55,082 nt of DNA from positions 1 through 55,082 of the forward strand of contig JADZFO010000036.1 in assembly GCA_020849855.1 (NCBI GenBank). Direction: 5' to 3'. The notes under the pieces were generated by a model. That model saw nothing but the letters and a program-made list of their open reading frames with translations. It made no database searches and was not told where the DNA came from. Positions 24,940 through 33,535 of the stretch are shown here, piece after piece (the first letter of the stretch is position 1; each line of letters opens with the position of its first letter). This DNA is from a bacterium (GTDB taxonomy: Bacteria > 4484-113 > JAFGCY01). A program made the translations under genes and the position numbers.

Positions 24940-27900
24940 CTAGATCGTGCTGCGGACCTTGATTTCGTCGGTTACATAGTCATGGTAGACCAAATGCCAG
25001 CGGCCATCCATGCCGACAACCAGTTCCGGTGCGCTCATGTGGTCGATCTGCGGCATGGGCAGGTCTTCCCATTCGCCATAGTTACTCCACTGGAAGCTGG
25101 CCACACTGCCGTCCAGACCGGCGATCAGGTTGACTGCCGTCGGGCCGGCGGCTTCAGACATGCTGACCGTGCGCCGGAATTCAAAGCCTTCCGAGCTGAT
25201 CAGCTCCAGCTGTATCGGGAGCTCTTCAATCCGCTCGCCGCCGAACTGCAGGTCGCGCTGGTAGCGCAGCGGCAGGAAGGTCGGCCCGAAGGCGGAGGCT
25301 GTAGCTTCAAAGAAGCTGAGCGGCAGGACGGCGTTGTCCGACCAGCCGACGTACATTGCGCTGTCAAGCGTGCGGCCCCTGACGCGCTCGCTGGTCATGA
25401 AGTCCGCGGGTGCGGGGCCGAGGATGAGGTTCTGGCTGAGCAGCTGGAAATCAGGCACACCCGAAAGGAAGTAGCCCAGGACATACTCATCCGGCGCAGC
25501 TCCACCAGCGAGGGTGTAGGTGGTGTCCAGCATGCCGCCCTCGCCACCGCTCACGCACAGGTTCCAGACCGGGTTGATCGAGACGTTATCGGGCACACCG
25601 ATGAAGGGTGCCATGCTGTTGCCGCTGAAACGATGCAATACGCCGGGGCCAACATCGTAGGCGGCCCAGACCAGGTTCGAGTTGACCCGGCTGCAGGAAA
25701 CTGCCGGCCAGTTGGAGGCGTTGCCAAAGAGGGTGGCCTCTTGGACGTTGAAGGTCTGGGCGCCCGGATCCCAGAGCAGCAGCTCATAGATCCCGCTGAA
25801 GTTGCCATTGTTAAGCGAGACAAAGACCTCACCGTCCCGCTGCGCGCCGATGGCGACGGAAGAGGCGAAGTTCGGGCCGCCCATGTACTGGTTCCAGTTG
25901 CTGCCGCCGTCAGTGGAAAAGGCGCCGTTGGGCTCCCCGTTGGCGCTCATCTGGATCACATGCACACCGTCGCTGCCGTGCGCTCCGGCCAGCTGCAGGC
26001 CCTGAACCTCCTGAGGCTCAAGCAGCAGGTACTCGTTCTCGCTGTCGTCGTCCAGGCAGCTGTGCAGCCGGATGGCGTCAGCGTCGTCCCACTGCGCCAG
26101 GCGCAGCTCATTCGCGGCCCCGCCGGGCAGCAGGACAGCGCGCGTGCCGCTGCCCACCGCCAGGGTGTATTCGTTACGGATGTCCCAGGAGGGCCCGCCG
26201 GGATTGAAGCGGTAGATCCGCATGGGGACTGGGCCGGCGTCGATGCCAAAGGCGCAGTAGATCTCACCGTCGCGGTACAGCAGATCGGCGCTGCCGCGGT
26301 TGTCGTTGGAGTTATCAACCAGCAGGGCCGCGCTCCAGCCCGCACCGGTGTGCCGGCTGCTCAGCCAGCGCAGGGAGAGCGCGTCAAAGAAGATCACAAA
26401 GGGCTCGGCCGTGATCTCATCCAGCACAATGTCCACGGCGCTGGCGCCGGGCAGGGCCAGGATGACATCGCTGTCGGCCTCCACGTTGCCGGCCAGGTCC
26501 CAGCGCTGCCAGCGCACACTCGCCCCGTCGTAATAGACTGTCTCCAGGCAGTTCAGCGCGGGGTTGTAGACGCTGTCGAGGGAGTTCACCATGCCGGCAT
26601 TCGGCACCAGCACCTGCTGGTTTACCATGTCGGCATCCAGGGCGTCCGCCATGACAATATCCGTGTTGCCACCGTTGTCATCCGCAAAGACACCGAGCAG
26701 CTCATTCGGAGTGGACACAGCCGCAGGACCAGCCAGGTTCAGGTTGGGGCTGTATTCCTCGGTGAGGTAGCTGTCCACGCCATCAAACAGCAGCATCCGG
26801 AAGTCGCCTTCGTTGTCCACAAAGGGATAGGCCAGCAGGCCTTGATGCTGGATGACGTCGCCGGAGCGGGCCACCGGCGACAGGAGCGCCTTGCGGATGT
26901 ATGTCCAGTTACCGGCGCCATCATGCGCGCGCACGGACATGGCATCGGCAACCGGGTCCATGCCAAAGAGGACCTCATGGCCAGTCAGCGGATTCAACCC
27001 GCCGCGCAGCTCCTGCAGTCGAGCAAAGCCGGTGTTGAGGGCCGGCAGCACCAGGTTGTCGTTTGCCTGCCACTTGGGATAAACCTTGAGGCTGAAGAAG
27101 CGCGAATTCTGCTCCGCGCCGACATGGACGCTGACAGTGCCAAAGTAGCAGCCGGGCTGCAGGACAAAAGTCATGGAGGGATCAGGGCTGTCCTGGTCGG
27201 GCTGGCCAACGAAAGAGACCGTGTAGGTGTCAATCACGCCGCCGCTCGGATCGAAGGAGTCACTCATGTCAAAGGTGACATTTGCAGGCGCCTCCAGCGG
27301 GCCGGCAGGCAGCTTGAACACCGGCACCGGGGGCAGGGTGTCGAGGCTGTCGGCCTTGAGAGGAATGGTCAGGCTGTAAGAGCGGTTGCCGCTGGTGTCC
27401 TGGGCCCGCACCCGGTAGCGGTAGTTCAAGTCTGGCACACCGGTCTGGTCAATGTAGTAACTGTCCAGGAAGGGCTCGGCATTGAGCTCTGTGAAATCCC
27501 CGCCGAACTGCGGCGCGCGCTCCACGACATAACCCGCGAAGTCGGCGTCCCGGGCATCCGTCGAATCGTGCCAGGCCAGGTACACGCCTGTCGCACCCTG
27601 AGCCGTGTCATTTAGCAGGGGCGCGGCCGGGGCTGAGTCTCCGCCGAAGACGCCTAGTTCCAGGCCCGATACAAACAGCGGATCAGGGTCTGCATTAGGA
27701 TTGGCGCGGACAAGGATGAAGAAGCAGTTGCCGGCGGGGGAAACAAAGTCCAGCAGGCCCTGGGGCTGGGTGCTGAAGGGAATCTGCGCCTCGGCGCTGG
27801 CGTTGTAAGGGCCGCTGTAGACCCAGCGCTGGGCTGAGAAATCGGCAAAGCCGACGAAGTACTCGGTGCCTTCAGTGCCGGCTGGCTGCGTGACTTTCAG

Positions 27901-28338
27901 CGAGGTGGGGTAGGTATCGGATTCAAAGCCGCTGAGCGTGTAAAGGGTAAAAGCCAGGCCGTCGACCGCGTTCAGGCGGACCTGCTCGGGGGTCTCGTTG
28001 CCGGCATTCGCACGGTCGAGGTAATGAGTCGGGTTAAAGCTGTGGTAGCCGGGGCCGGTGACGCTGGCTCCACGTCCGAGGCCGTCAAGTGCCTTGACCG
28101 CAGGGAGCGCCGACAGACCGGGCATGCCAGGATTGGCGACCGCAGCCTCCGGAGGCAGCGGCATTGCCTGGCGGAACTTCTCAAGCAGGGGGTCCAGCTG
28201 GGCAGACTGCTGCGCCGGAGCCGGGGCAGGCGCTTCCAGAGCCTGGCCCCCGCAGGACAATGCGCCAAGCAGCGCCAGCAGGGCTGCAGGCAGGACTGCG
28301 CGGCGCAGACTGTTGAACGCATGTGCAAGGGCGGGCAT
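24940..28338 (-). CDS. Large surface lipoprotein, paralogue C
   Basis: 1132 residues, first gene of the leftward trio. Lipobox GALSC (Cys29), SVTGPGYHSFNPTHYLDRA, ASAEAQIPFSTQPQGLLDFV, an FN3-like unit ending in YRYRVRAQDTSGNRSY, a PKD-like unit with MSDSFDPSGG, then a propeller-like region (YNPALNCLETVYYDG) and C-terminal APELVVGMDGRWHLVYHDY. It is the most divergent of the three. AGGAGG precedes ATG 28338 by four bases. The long open frame on the opposite strand (to about 27.6 kb) is a high-GC shadow without domains. Confidence 0.7.
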   Translation of the reverse strand: MPALAHAFNSLRRAVLPAALLALLGALSCGGQALEAPAPAPAQQSAQLDPLLEKFRQAMPLPPEAAVANPGMPGLSALPAVKALDGLGRGASVTGPGYHSFNPTHYLDRANAGNETPEQVRLNAVDGLAFTLYTLSGFESDTYPTSLKVTQPAGTEGTEYFVGFADFSAQRWVYSGPYNASAEAQIPFSTQPQGLLDFVSPAGNCFFILVRANPNADPDPLFVSGLELGVFGGDSAPAAPLLNDTAQGATGVYLAWHDSTDARDADFAGYVVERAPQFGGDFTELNAEPFLDSYYIDQTGVPDLNYRYRVRAQDTSGNRSYSLTIPLKADSLDTLPPVPVFKLPAGPLEAPANVTFDMSDSFDPSGGVIDTYTVSFVGQPDQDSPDPSMTFVLQPGCYFGTVSVHVGAEQNSRFFSLKVYPKWQANDNLVLPALNTGFARLQELRGGLNPLTGHEVLFGMDPVADAMSVRAHDGAGNWTYIRKALLSPVARSGDVIQHQGLLAYPFVDNEGDFRMLLFDGVDSYLTEEYSPNLNLAGPAAVSTPNELLGVFADDNGGNTDIVMADALDADMVNQQVLVPNAGMVNSLDSVYNPALNCLETVYYDGASVRWQRWDLAGNVEADSDVILALPGASAVDIVLDEITAEPFVIFFDALSLRWLSSRHTGAGWSAALLVDNSNDNRGSADLLYRDGEIYCAFGIDAGPVPMRIYRFNPGGPSWDIRNEYTLAVGSGTRAVLLPGGAANELRLAQWDDADAIRLHSCLDDDSENEYLLLEPQEVQGLQLAGAHGSDGVHVIQMSANGEPNGAFSTDGGSNWNQYMGGPNFASSVAIGAQRDGEVFVSLNNGNFSGIYELLLWDPGAQTFNVQEATLFGNASNWPAVSCSRVNSNLVWAAYDVGPGVLHRFSGNSMAPFIGVPDNVSINPVWNLCVSGGEGGMLDTTYTLAGGAAPDEYVLGYFLSGVPDFQLLSQNLILGPAPADFMTSERVRGRTLDSAMYVGWSDNAVLPLSFFEATASAFGPTFLPLRYQRDLQFGGERIEELPIQLELISSEGFEFRRTVSMSEAAGPTAVNLIAGLDGSVASFQWSNYGEWEDLPMPQIDHMSAPELVVGMDGRWHLVYHDYVTDEIKVRSTI

Positions 28339-28443
28339 AGAGCCTCCTGGAAAGCAGCGTACCGCGCATTATAGCCATCCAGGCGGAGTACTAATCAGCC
28401 AGCGGCAGTTCTTACCTGCAAATCCACGTATCCGGCCGGCGGT

Positions 28444-28449
28444 TACAAT
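28444..28449 (+). promoter_or_regulatory. -10 box of the DUF58 gene
   Basis: TACAAT, six bases before GTG 28456; no Shine-Dalgarno. Confidence 0.5.
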
Positions 28450-28455
28450 CCTGGC

Positions 28456-29334
28456 GTGAGCGAAGGGCCGATCACCAATGCGCTGCTGGCGGAGCTGGAA
28501 GGTCTGCGGGTACTCAGCCGCAAGATCTTTCGCGGCCAGATGCGCGGTGAGCGGCGCTCCCGGAACAAAGGCCAGAGTGTTGAGTTTGTCGACTTCCGGC
28601 CCTATCTGATCGGCGATGACCTGCGGCGCATCGACTGGAACCTATATGGCCGCCTGGACCGCTACTTCATCAAGCTCTTTGAGGAAGAGGAGGATATGCG
28701 CCTGTATATCCTCCTTGATTGCAGCGCCAGCATGGCCTATGGCAGCCCGGACAAGTTTGACTATGCCCGGCGCCTGGCGGCGGGCCTGGCCTATATAGTG
28801 CTGTCCAACCACGAGACCGTCAGCGTCTCAATCTTCAGCGGCGCCTACAAGATGATCTCTACCCCCAGCCGGGGCAAGGCCAAGATTCATCCCGTGCTGC
28901 GCAAGCTGAACGACCTGAAGGCCGAAGGCGGCAGCCAGCTGGCCTCGGCCTGCCGCAACTTCGCCGCCCAGCACCGCAAGAGCGGCCTGGTGGTGGTGAT
29001 CAGCGACTTCCTGATGGGCGAAGGCGTGGAGGCCATCGCGCCGCTTACCGGCCTGGGCCACCAGGTGGAGCTGGTGCAGGTGCTGGCGCCGGAGGAAGCG
29101 AACCCGCAGCTGACCGGTGATCTGGAGCTGGTGGACAGCGAGACGGGCGAGAGCCTGGAGGTCAGCATGGGCAGTGCGGTCATGAAGCGCTATCACGCGC
29201 GGCTGGCGGCGCTGCAGGCTCAGCTGGCCGCCTTTGCCCGGCGCTGCGGCGGGGACTTCTTTGTCGCCGGTACGGCTGTGCCTCTGCGCGACTTCGTGCT
29301 TGGTGAGCTGCGCCGCGGCCGGCTGGTGCGCTAG
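28456..29334 (+). CDS. DUF58 protein with von Willebrand A-like domain
   Basis: 292 residues. The DUF58 signature is clear at the N-terminus: GEHRSRNKGQ-like RRSRNKGQSVEF, FRPYLIGDDLRRIDWNLYGR. It is followed by a VWA-like domain with a complete MIDAS start DCSASM near residue 89. DUF58 proteins usually sit beside a MoxR-type AAA+ ATPase and act in chaperone-like or envelope-assembly roles; here no MoxR gene is adjacent. The start is GTG at 28456, leaderless type. The next gene, on the other strand, ends 8 bp downstream. Confidence 0.85.
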   Translation: MSEGPITNALLAELEGLRVLSRKIFRGQMRGERRSRNKGQSVEFVDFRPYLIGDDLRRIDWNLYGRLDRYFIKLFEEEEDMRLYILLDCSASMAYGSPDKFDYARRLAAGLAYIVLSNHETVSVSIFSGAYKMISTPSRGKAKIHPVLRKLNDLKAEGGSQLASACRNFAAQHRKSGLVVVISDFLMGEGVEAIAPLTGLGHQVELVQVLAPEEANPQLTGDLELVDSETGESLEVSMGSAVMKRYHARLAALQAQLAAFARRCGGDFFVAGTAVPLRDFVLGELRRGRLVR

Positions 29335-29341
29335 GTCGCGC

Positions 29342-30145
29342 CTACCATTCCACCCCATAGACCCGGGTGCCCTGCTTGGTCACTACCTGCAGATCCTGGT
29401 CCTCGTCCCACTGCATGTACACGGGGTACCACTCCACCGGCAGGGCGCCGCGCTCGTCGGCCTCCGGCAGGTAGAGCGGCTTGATCTCGCCGTCGTGGGT
29501 ATAGACCACATCCAGGCTGTGCCCGCTGTCCCGCAGTTCGCCGTCAGTGCCGAGGCTGTGCCGGATGGCAATCAGGGTGGACTGGTCGGGGCTGAGGCGG
29601 AAGTCGTCGGGGTAGTCCTCCGGGCCGTAGTCCAGCACAACCGAGGTGCATTCAGTCCAGTCTTTTTCGTACCACACCAGCTCCAGCACATCGCTGAGCC
29701 TGTCGCGGTAGTCATAACCGGTCCAGTACTGCTCGGGGTCGCGGATGACCACCAGCATCTGCTGGCGCGGGAGGAAATCGAAGGCGGCCAGGCAGTAATA
29801 ATGGCGCAGGGGCAGGGCCTCGCTGTACTCCGGGACGAAGACCGTGTAGCCGCCGCGCATCACATCGTTCAACGCGCCAGAGGTGGTGCCGCGGACCGCG
29901 CTGGCGATCTTCCAGCCGACGCCTTCATGCATGCGGTCGGCGCGGTAGTCAGCCAGCTTGTCGATGTAGAGCTTGCTTTTGGAGACCGCCTTGAGCCGCA
30001 GGCGCGGGACGGGCTTGGTATATGCGCGGGCGCTGCCGGCCGGGCAGTGCAGCACAGCCGGTGCCAGCAGGAGGGCTGCCAGCAGGGCCAGAGCGGCGGC
30101 GGCGCGGCGCGGCCTGAGAAAGTCGAGCTTGTGCCAGAAGGGCAT
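29342..30145 (-). CDS. Secreted protein of unknown function
   Basis: 267 residues from ATG 30145. A signal peptide or anchor covers about residues 12-40 (AAAALALLAALLLAPAVLHC). A cysteine at its end could be lipidated, but HCPAG is not a good lipobox. The mature part is rich in Tyr and Asp, with VFVPEYSEALPLRHYYCLAA and YWTGYDYRDRLSDVLELVWY; it may be a beta-rich binding domain. I recognise no family. Its -10 box overlaps that of the divergent HemW-like gene, so the two may be regulated together. Confidence 0.6.
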   Translation of the reverse strand: MPFWHKLDFLRPRRAAAALALLAALLLAPAVLHCPAGSARAYTKPVPRLRLKAVSKSKLYIDKLADYRADRMHEGVGWKIASAVRGTTSGALNDVMRGGYTVFVPEYSEALPLRHYYCLAAFDFLPRQQMLVVIRDPEQYWTGYDYRDRLSDVLELVWYEKDWTECTSVVLDYGPEDYPDDFRLSPDQSTLIAIRHSLGTDGELRDSGHSLDVVYTHDGEIKPLYLPEADERGALPVEWYPVYMQWDEDQDLQVVTKQGTRVYGVEW

Positions 30146-30147
30146 GG

Positions 30148-30157
30148 CTATATAGTA
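30148..30157. promoter_or_regulatory. Shared symmetrical -10 element of two divergent leaderless genes
   Basis: CTATATAG at 30148-30155 is a perfect palindrome. To the right it gives TATAGT (30151-30156) nine bases before ATG 30166. To the left it gives TACTAT (30157-30152) six bases before ATG 30145. The two starts are 20 bp apart, so the same melted DNA must serve both directions. Confidence 0.6.
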
Positions 30158-30165
30158 GACGCGGC

Positions 30166-31464
30166 ATGAGCCCCTGGCCACGCAAGAAATCCCCCTGGCT
30201 GCACTGGAATGAGCCGCTGCTGCGCCGCAACATCGGCATTTACCTCCACATACCCTTTTGCCTGCACCGCTGCAGCTACTGCGATTTCCTCACCTATGGC
30301 GACAAGCGGCCCGCCGGGCTGACGCCGCCGGCCTACGTGGAGGCCCTGCTGGAGGAGATCGCGCGCCGCGGGGAGTGGTGGCGCAGGCATTACCTGCCGC
30401 AGGGGCGGCTGGTGGACAGCGTCTTCTTCGGTGGTGGCACGCCGACCTACCTGCCGGCCGAGGATACGGCGCGGCTGGTGCGGGCGGTGTACGGGGCGTT
30501 TTCTGTAGGGGGCGGTCTTGACCGACCCATTTCTGTGCAGAACGTGTCCTCTACCGCAGCAGGCGGGTCAAGACCCGCCCCTACGCTCGAATTCACCACT
30601 GAGGCCAATCCTGACACCCTGACGCCGGACTATATTGCGGCTCTGGCTGAAGCCGGGGTGAACCGCATCAGTATCGGCATCCAGGCCACGCAGACGAAGC
30701 ACCTGCGGCGGATGCAGCGCACGCACCGCTGGGAAGACATTCGCCCGCGGCTGCGCTGGGTGGCAGAGGGGCCGATCCCGCGCTTCAGCTTTGACCTTAT
30801 ATACGGCCTGCCATACATGCGGGTCGGCGAAGTGCGCGAGACGCTGGCCCGCCTGCTGGACTTCAACCCGCGGCACATCAGCGCCTATGAGCTGATCTAT
30901 GAGCCGGGCACACCGCTTTACGCCTGGAGCCGCCGTTTCAGCGGTCAGCGCCTGGACGAGCAGAGCTGCCTGCAGCAGCACCGGGCCATCGAGCTTACTT
31001 TGCGCGGGCGCGGGCTGTATCGCTATGAGATCAGCAACTATGCGCTGCCCGGGGAGGAGAGCCGCCACAACCTGCGCTACTGGCGCGGCGGGGACTACAT
31101 CGGCCTTGGCATCGGCGCGGCCAGCCGCGTCGGCATTGAAGTGATCAACAACCCGCGGGCCTTTGAGCTGTACAGGAAAGATCTGGCGGGGATTGGTGGT
31201 GAAGGTGATGCTCTTGAGCGCACCGTAGGGGCGGGTCTTGACCCGCCCATGATGTCTCGAAGGGCGGGTCACGACCCGCCCCTACAGGCCCCCGCTGCCG
31301 ACATCTTCATGCAGATGCGTACGCGCCTCGGCACAAGGCTGAACGGTCACAGGATCGACCCGCGCTGGATCACCGATGGTCTGCTGCGCGTGGAAAGCGG
31401 GCAAATCGTTGTGACATCCAAAGGCCTGGCTTTTGCGGACATGTTCCATAAGGCCTGGGTGTAG
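30166..31464 (+). CDS. hemW: HemW-like radical SAM protein with two repeat-derived insertions
   Basis: 432 residues. Radical SAM protein of the HemN/HemW group; HemW is a heme chaperone, HemN makes protoporphyrinogen. Motifs in order: YLHIPFCLHRCSYCDF with the CxxxCxxC cluster ligands and the HemW-type Phe, VFFGGGTPTYL, TTEANPDTL, GVNRISIGIQ, DLIYGLPYM, YEISNYALPG and a C-terminal winged domain. Two peptide inserts interrupt it, one between GAFSV and TLEFTTEANP and one before ADIFMQMRTRLG; each is encoded by a palindromic GGGCGGGTC repeat element and keeps the frame. Both lie at places where family members have loops, so the protein may still work. Starts leaderless-type at ATG 30166. Confidence 0.87.
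   Translation: MSPWPRKKSPWLHWNEPLLRRNIGIYLHIPFCLHRCSYCDFLTYGDKRPAGLTPPAYVEALLEEIARRGEWWRRHYLPQGRLVDSVFFGGGTPTYLPAEDTARLVRAVYGAFSVGGGLDRPISVQNVSSTAAGGSRPAPTLEFTTEANPDTLTPDYIAALAEAGVNRISIGIQATQTKHLRRMQRTHRWEDIRPRLRWVAEGPIPRFSFDLIYGLPYMRVGEVRETLARLLDFNPRHISAYELIYEPGTPLYAWSRRFSGQRLDEQSCLQQHRAIELTLRGRGLYRYEISNYALPGEESRHNLRYWRGGDYIGLGIGAASRVGIEVINNPRAFELYRKDLAGIGGEGDALERTVGAGLDPPMMSRRAGHDPPLQAPAADIFMQMRTRLGTRLNGHRIDPRWITDGLLRVESGQIVVTSKGLAFADMFHKAWV
30505..30584. repeat. Palindromic repeat element inside hemW, copy 1
   Basis: About 80 bp bounded by GTAGGGG and CCCCTAC. Each end is itself a dyad (GGCGGTCTTGACCGACC-like on the left, GGCGGGTCAAGACCCGCC on the right) around a variable spacer. In frame it encodes a Gly/Pro/Arg-rich peptide foreign to the HemW family. 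It has the form of a REP/MITE-like element. Confidence 0.8.
31225..31285. repeat. Palindromic repeat element inside hemW, copy 2
   Basis: 61 bp bounded by GTAGGGGCGGGTC and GACCCGCCCCTAC. The inner halves GGGCGGGTCTTGACCCGCCC and GGGCGGGTCACGACCCGCCC are each near-perfect hairpins. The spacer is shorter than in copy 1, which argues for two independent insertions rather than a local duplication. Confidence 0.85.
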
Positions 31465-31573
31465 GGCCGCAGAAATGCGGCCCGTTATCCGGCCTGGTCG
31501 CAGGGCCGCAGGATTGCGCCCGGCTCCTGGTCTGCTCCCGGGCCAATCCTTGGCCCGCATTTCTGCGGGCCCT
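31463..31573. repeat. Nested inverted repeats between hemW and the next gene
   Basis: The outer pair is AGGGCCGCAGAAATGCG (31463-31479) and CGCATTTCTGCGGGCCCT (31556-31573). The inner pair is GGGCCGCAGGATTG (31503-31516) against CCAATCCTTGGCCC (31543 on). Several of the arms are hairpins by themselves. It is a second repeat family, different from the GGGCGGGTC elements, and may also end hemW transcription. Confidence 0.75.
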
Positions 31574-31589
31574 GCCCTGAACCCGCGCC

Positions 31590-31595
31590 TATAAT
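31590..31595 (+). promoter_or_regulatory. -10 box of the 31.6-kb membrane protein gene
   Basis: Perfect TATAAT, fifteen bases before ATG 31611. Confidence 0.5.
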
Positions 31596-31610
31596 CGCCG
31601 TCGGGAATCC

Positions 31611-33479
31611 ATGAAGAAGCTGCTGGCAGACGGGCTGATCGCGCTGACGGCGGGCTACCTGCTCGCGCACTTCCTGACGCTCTTCTACAACCACTGGTAC
31701 TTCGCCGAGCATTTCTGGCTCAAGGTCGGCGTCCTGACCCCGCTGTTCGCCCTGCCCTACGGCATCGCGCTGCAGACACCCTGGCGGCGCTTCTGGCTGG
31801 GCCTGGGGGGCTTCTGGCTGCTGATGCACCTGGCCAACCTGCTCAGCGCAAAGAGCCTGACCCTGGAGCCGCTGCACTTTGTCCAGGTGCTGGACTTCGA
31901 GGCCGCGCTGATCTGGCCCAGCGTAATCGCTGTGGTGATCCAGGCGCTGCTGCTCGAGTTCAGGGCCCACCGCGGCGAACAGCGCGAGCTGAAGGCTGTC
32001 CGCCGCCAGCTTAAGATGCGCCGGCGCCTGCGCCGTTATGACGCGATGCACAAAGCTGAACAGACCATCGCCCTGCTGCTTGCTGCCGCCCTGAGCCTAA
32101 GCCTGCTGGCAGCTGGAGCGCCGGGCAGCTGCCTGGCCGCCGAGGCTGAGGCTGCTCCAGCGCAGACAGAAGCAGAAAGCGCGCCGGATGCAGGTGAGCC
32201 GGCAGCGCCAGGGGAGAATGCTGAGGCCTCGGAACCGGCTGCGCCGATGCACGACCGGCACAGCGAGTTCTCTGACCCGGCCCTGATGCCGCGGACCGAC
32301 GGAGCACACAAGCGCGCCCAGCAGGAACCCTATGCGGGCGAGCCCGAGGCGCTGAACTGGGGCGGGGTGGGGAAGCTGGTTAAGACGCCGGAGTGGCCGG
32401 ATGCCTATCAGGTGCCGATGCACCTGCGCCAGCGCGAGAGCTTCCACATCATTATCGATAACCGCCAGGACGGCGAGATTGTGGTCGAGGTGGATGGCCA
32501 GCAGCGCGTGGCAGGCCATGTGCTGGCGCCGGTGGCCAAGACCAACCCGGCGGGATTTACCGCCAGCGGCTGGGCCGAGCCAGGGCACATTGCCGCTACG
32601 GCGGTTAACGCCATCCATATCAAGACCAACCATGACTACACTGCGGGCAAGGCCGAGATCTTCTCGCTGGTGCCCAAAGAGTTCGCAGATTTCGACGTGA
32701 CGCAGTACAAGAGCTACTTCAACTCCAGCAGCACGCTCTTTACCGACATCGCCGGCGGCGCAGAGATCTTTGGCGGGCAGTGCGCGCCGCTGGTCAGCAG
32801 CCGGGTGGAAGTACGCACGGGCGGCGCATCCAACTGGCTGGCGATGCCGCTGGGTTACGTCCCGGCAGCGGGCGACAGCCTGCGCATCACCGTCGAGCGC
32901 CGCAAGTACCAGCCGGAGTGGATTGAGTTTGAGAACCGCTTTGGCGGCCTGATCTGGATCAAGGAGATCGGCCTGGAGGCCTATCCCATCGGCCAGGTGC
33001 TGAAGCCCGTGGCCGGTAGCGGCCGCTTCACCGGTACACAGTACGCCGAGCTCGGGCGTATCCGCGCAAACCACCCGGGCGTGATTGACATCAGCACGAC
33101 GAAGATGGGCATCATCGGCGGCTTCCAGATCATCCCGCGGGACCACAGCATGAGCAGCGAGATGACGAATGCGCGCCTGCTGACGCAGTGGATGGTGGTG
33201 GGGCCGCTTTGGGCGCTGGACGAAAGCTGGGAAGGCACTGAGCCCCTGTTCAACGACTACCTCTACCCCGCCTTCACCCCGGCGATGAACCCCGATGGCA
33301 CTGTTAACGAGGCTATCCAGGGCGCGGACGCCTTCCTGGACCGCTTCACCGTCCGCGGTCGCTACAGCGACAGCCCTGACCCGGCGAAATACGAGCTGCT
33401 GCGCGAATCGGTTGAGCGCGTCGACGACGGGCTGAAGACCCTGACCCATGTACGCATTTACTTCCCGCGCCCAGATTGA
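31611..33479 (+). CDS. Polytopic membrane protein with large extracytoplasmic domain, unknown function
   Basis: 622 residues. Predicted membrane helices at about 7-27, 36-54, 61-80, 94-116 and 149-170. A very basic cytoplasmic stretch (KAVRRQLKMRRRLRRY) lies before the last helix. An Ala/Glu/Pro-rich linker (about 175-235) leads to a soluble domain of about 380 residues, which contains WPDAYQVPMHLRQRESFHI, DYTAGKAEIFSLVP and IPRDHSMSSEMTNARLLTQW. The soluble part is beta-rich and acidic and presumably sits outside the cytoplasmic membrane. I recognise no family. Confidence 0.65.
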   Translation: MKKLLADGLIALTAGYLLAHFLTLFYNHWYFAEHFWLKVGVLTPLFALPYGIALQTPWRRFWLGLGGFWLLMHLANLLSAKSLTLEPLHFVQVLDFEAALIWPSVIAVVIQALLLEFRAHRGEQRELKAVRRQLKMRRRLRRYDAMHKAEQTIALLLAAALSLSLLAAGAPGSCLAAEAEAAPAQTEAESAPDAGEPAAPGENAEASEPAAPMHDRHSEFSDPALMPRTDGAHKRAQQEPYAGEPEALNWGGVGKLVKTPEWPDAYQVPMHLRQRESFHIIIDNRQDGEIVVEVDGQQRVAGHVLAPVAKTNPAGFTASGWAEPGHIAATAVNAIHIKTNHDYTAGKAEIFSLVPKEFADFDVTQYKSYFNSSSTLFTDIAGGAEIFGGQCAPLVSSRVEVRTGGASNWLAMPLGYVPAAGDSLRITVERRKYQPEWIEFENRFGGLIWIKEIGLEAYPIGQVLKPVAGSGRFTGTQYAELGRIRANHPGVIDISTTKMGIIGGFQIIPRDHSMSSEMTNARLLTQWMVVGPLWALDESWEGTEPLFNDYLYPAFTPAMNPDGTVNEAIQGADAFLDRFTVRGRYSDSPDPAKYELLRESVERVDDGLKTLTHVRIYFPRPD

Positions 33480-33535
33480 GCAGCGTTTGAGATATCCCTG
33501 CTTTGATCTTGAAGGCCTGGCCTGATAGTCAATAC

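Noticed and set aside
24904-27615. 900-codon open frame on the plus strand opposite lipoprotein paralogue C
   Set aside because: Paralogues A and B do not keep an equivalent frame, while all three keep the minus-strand protein; it is a composition artefact.
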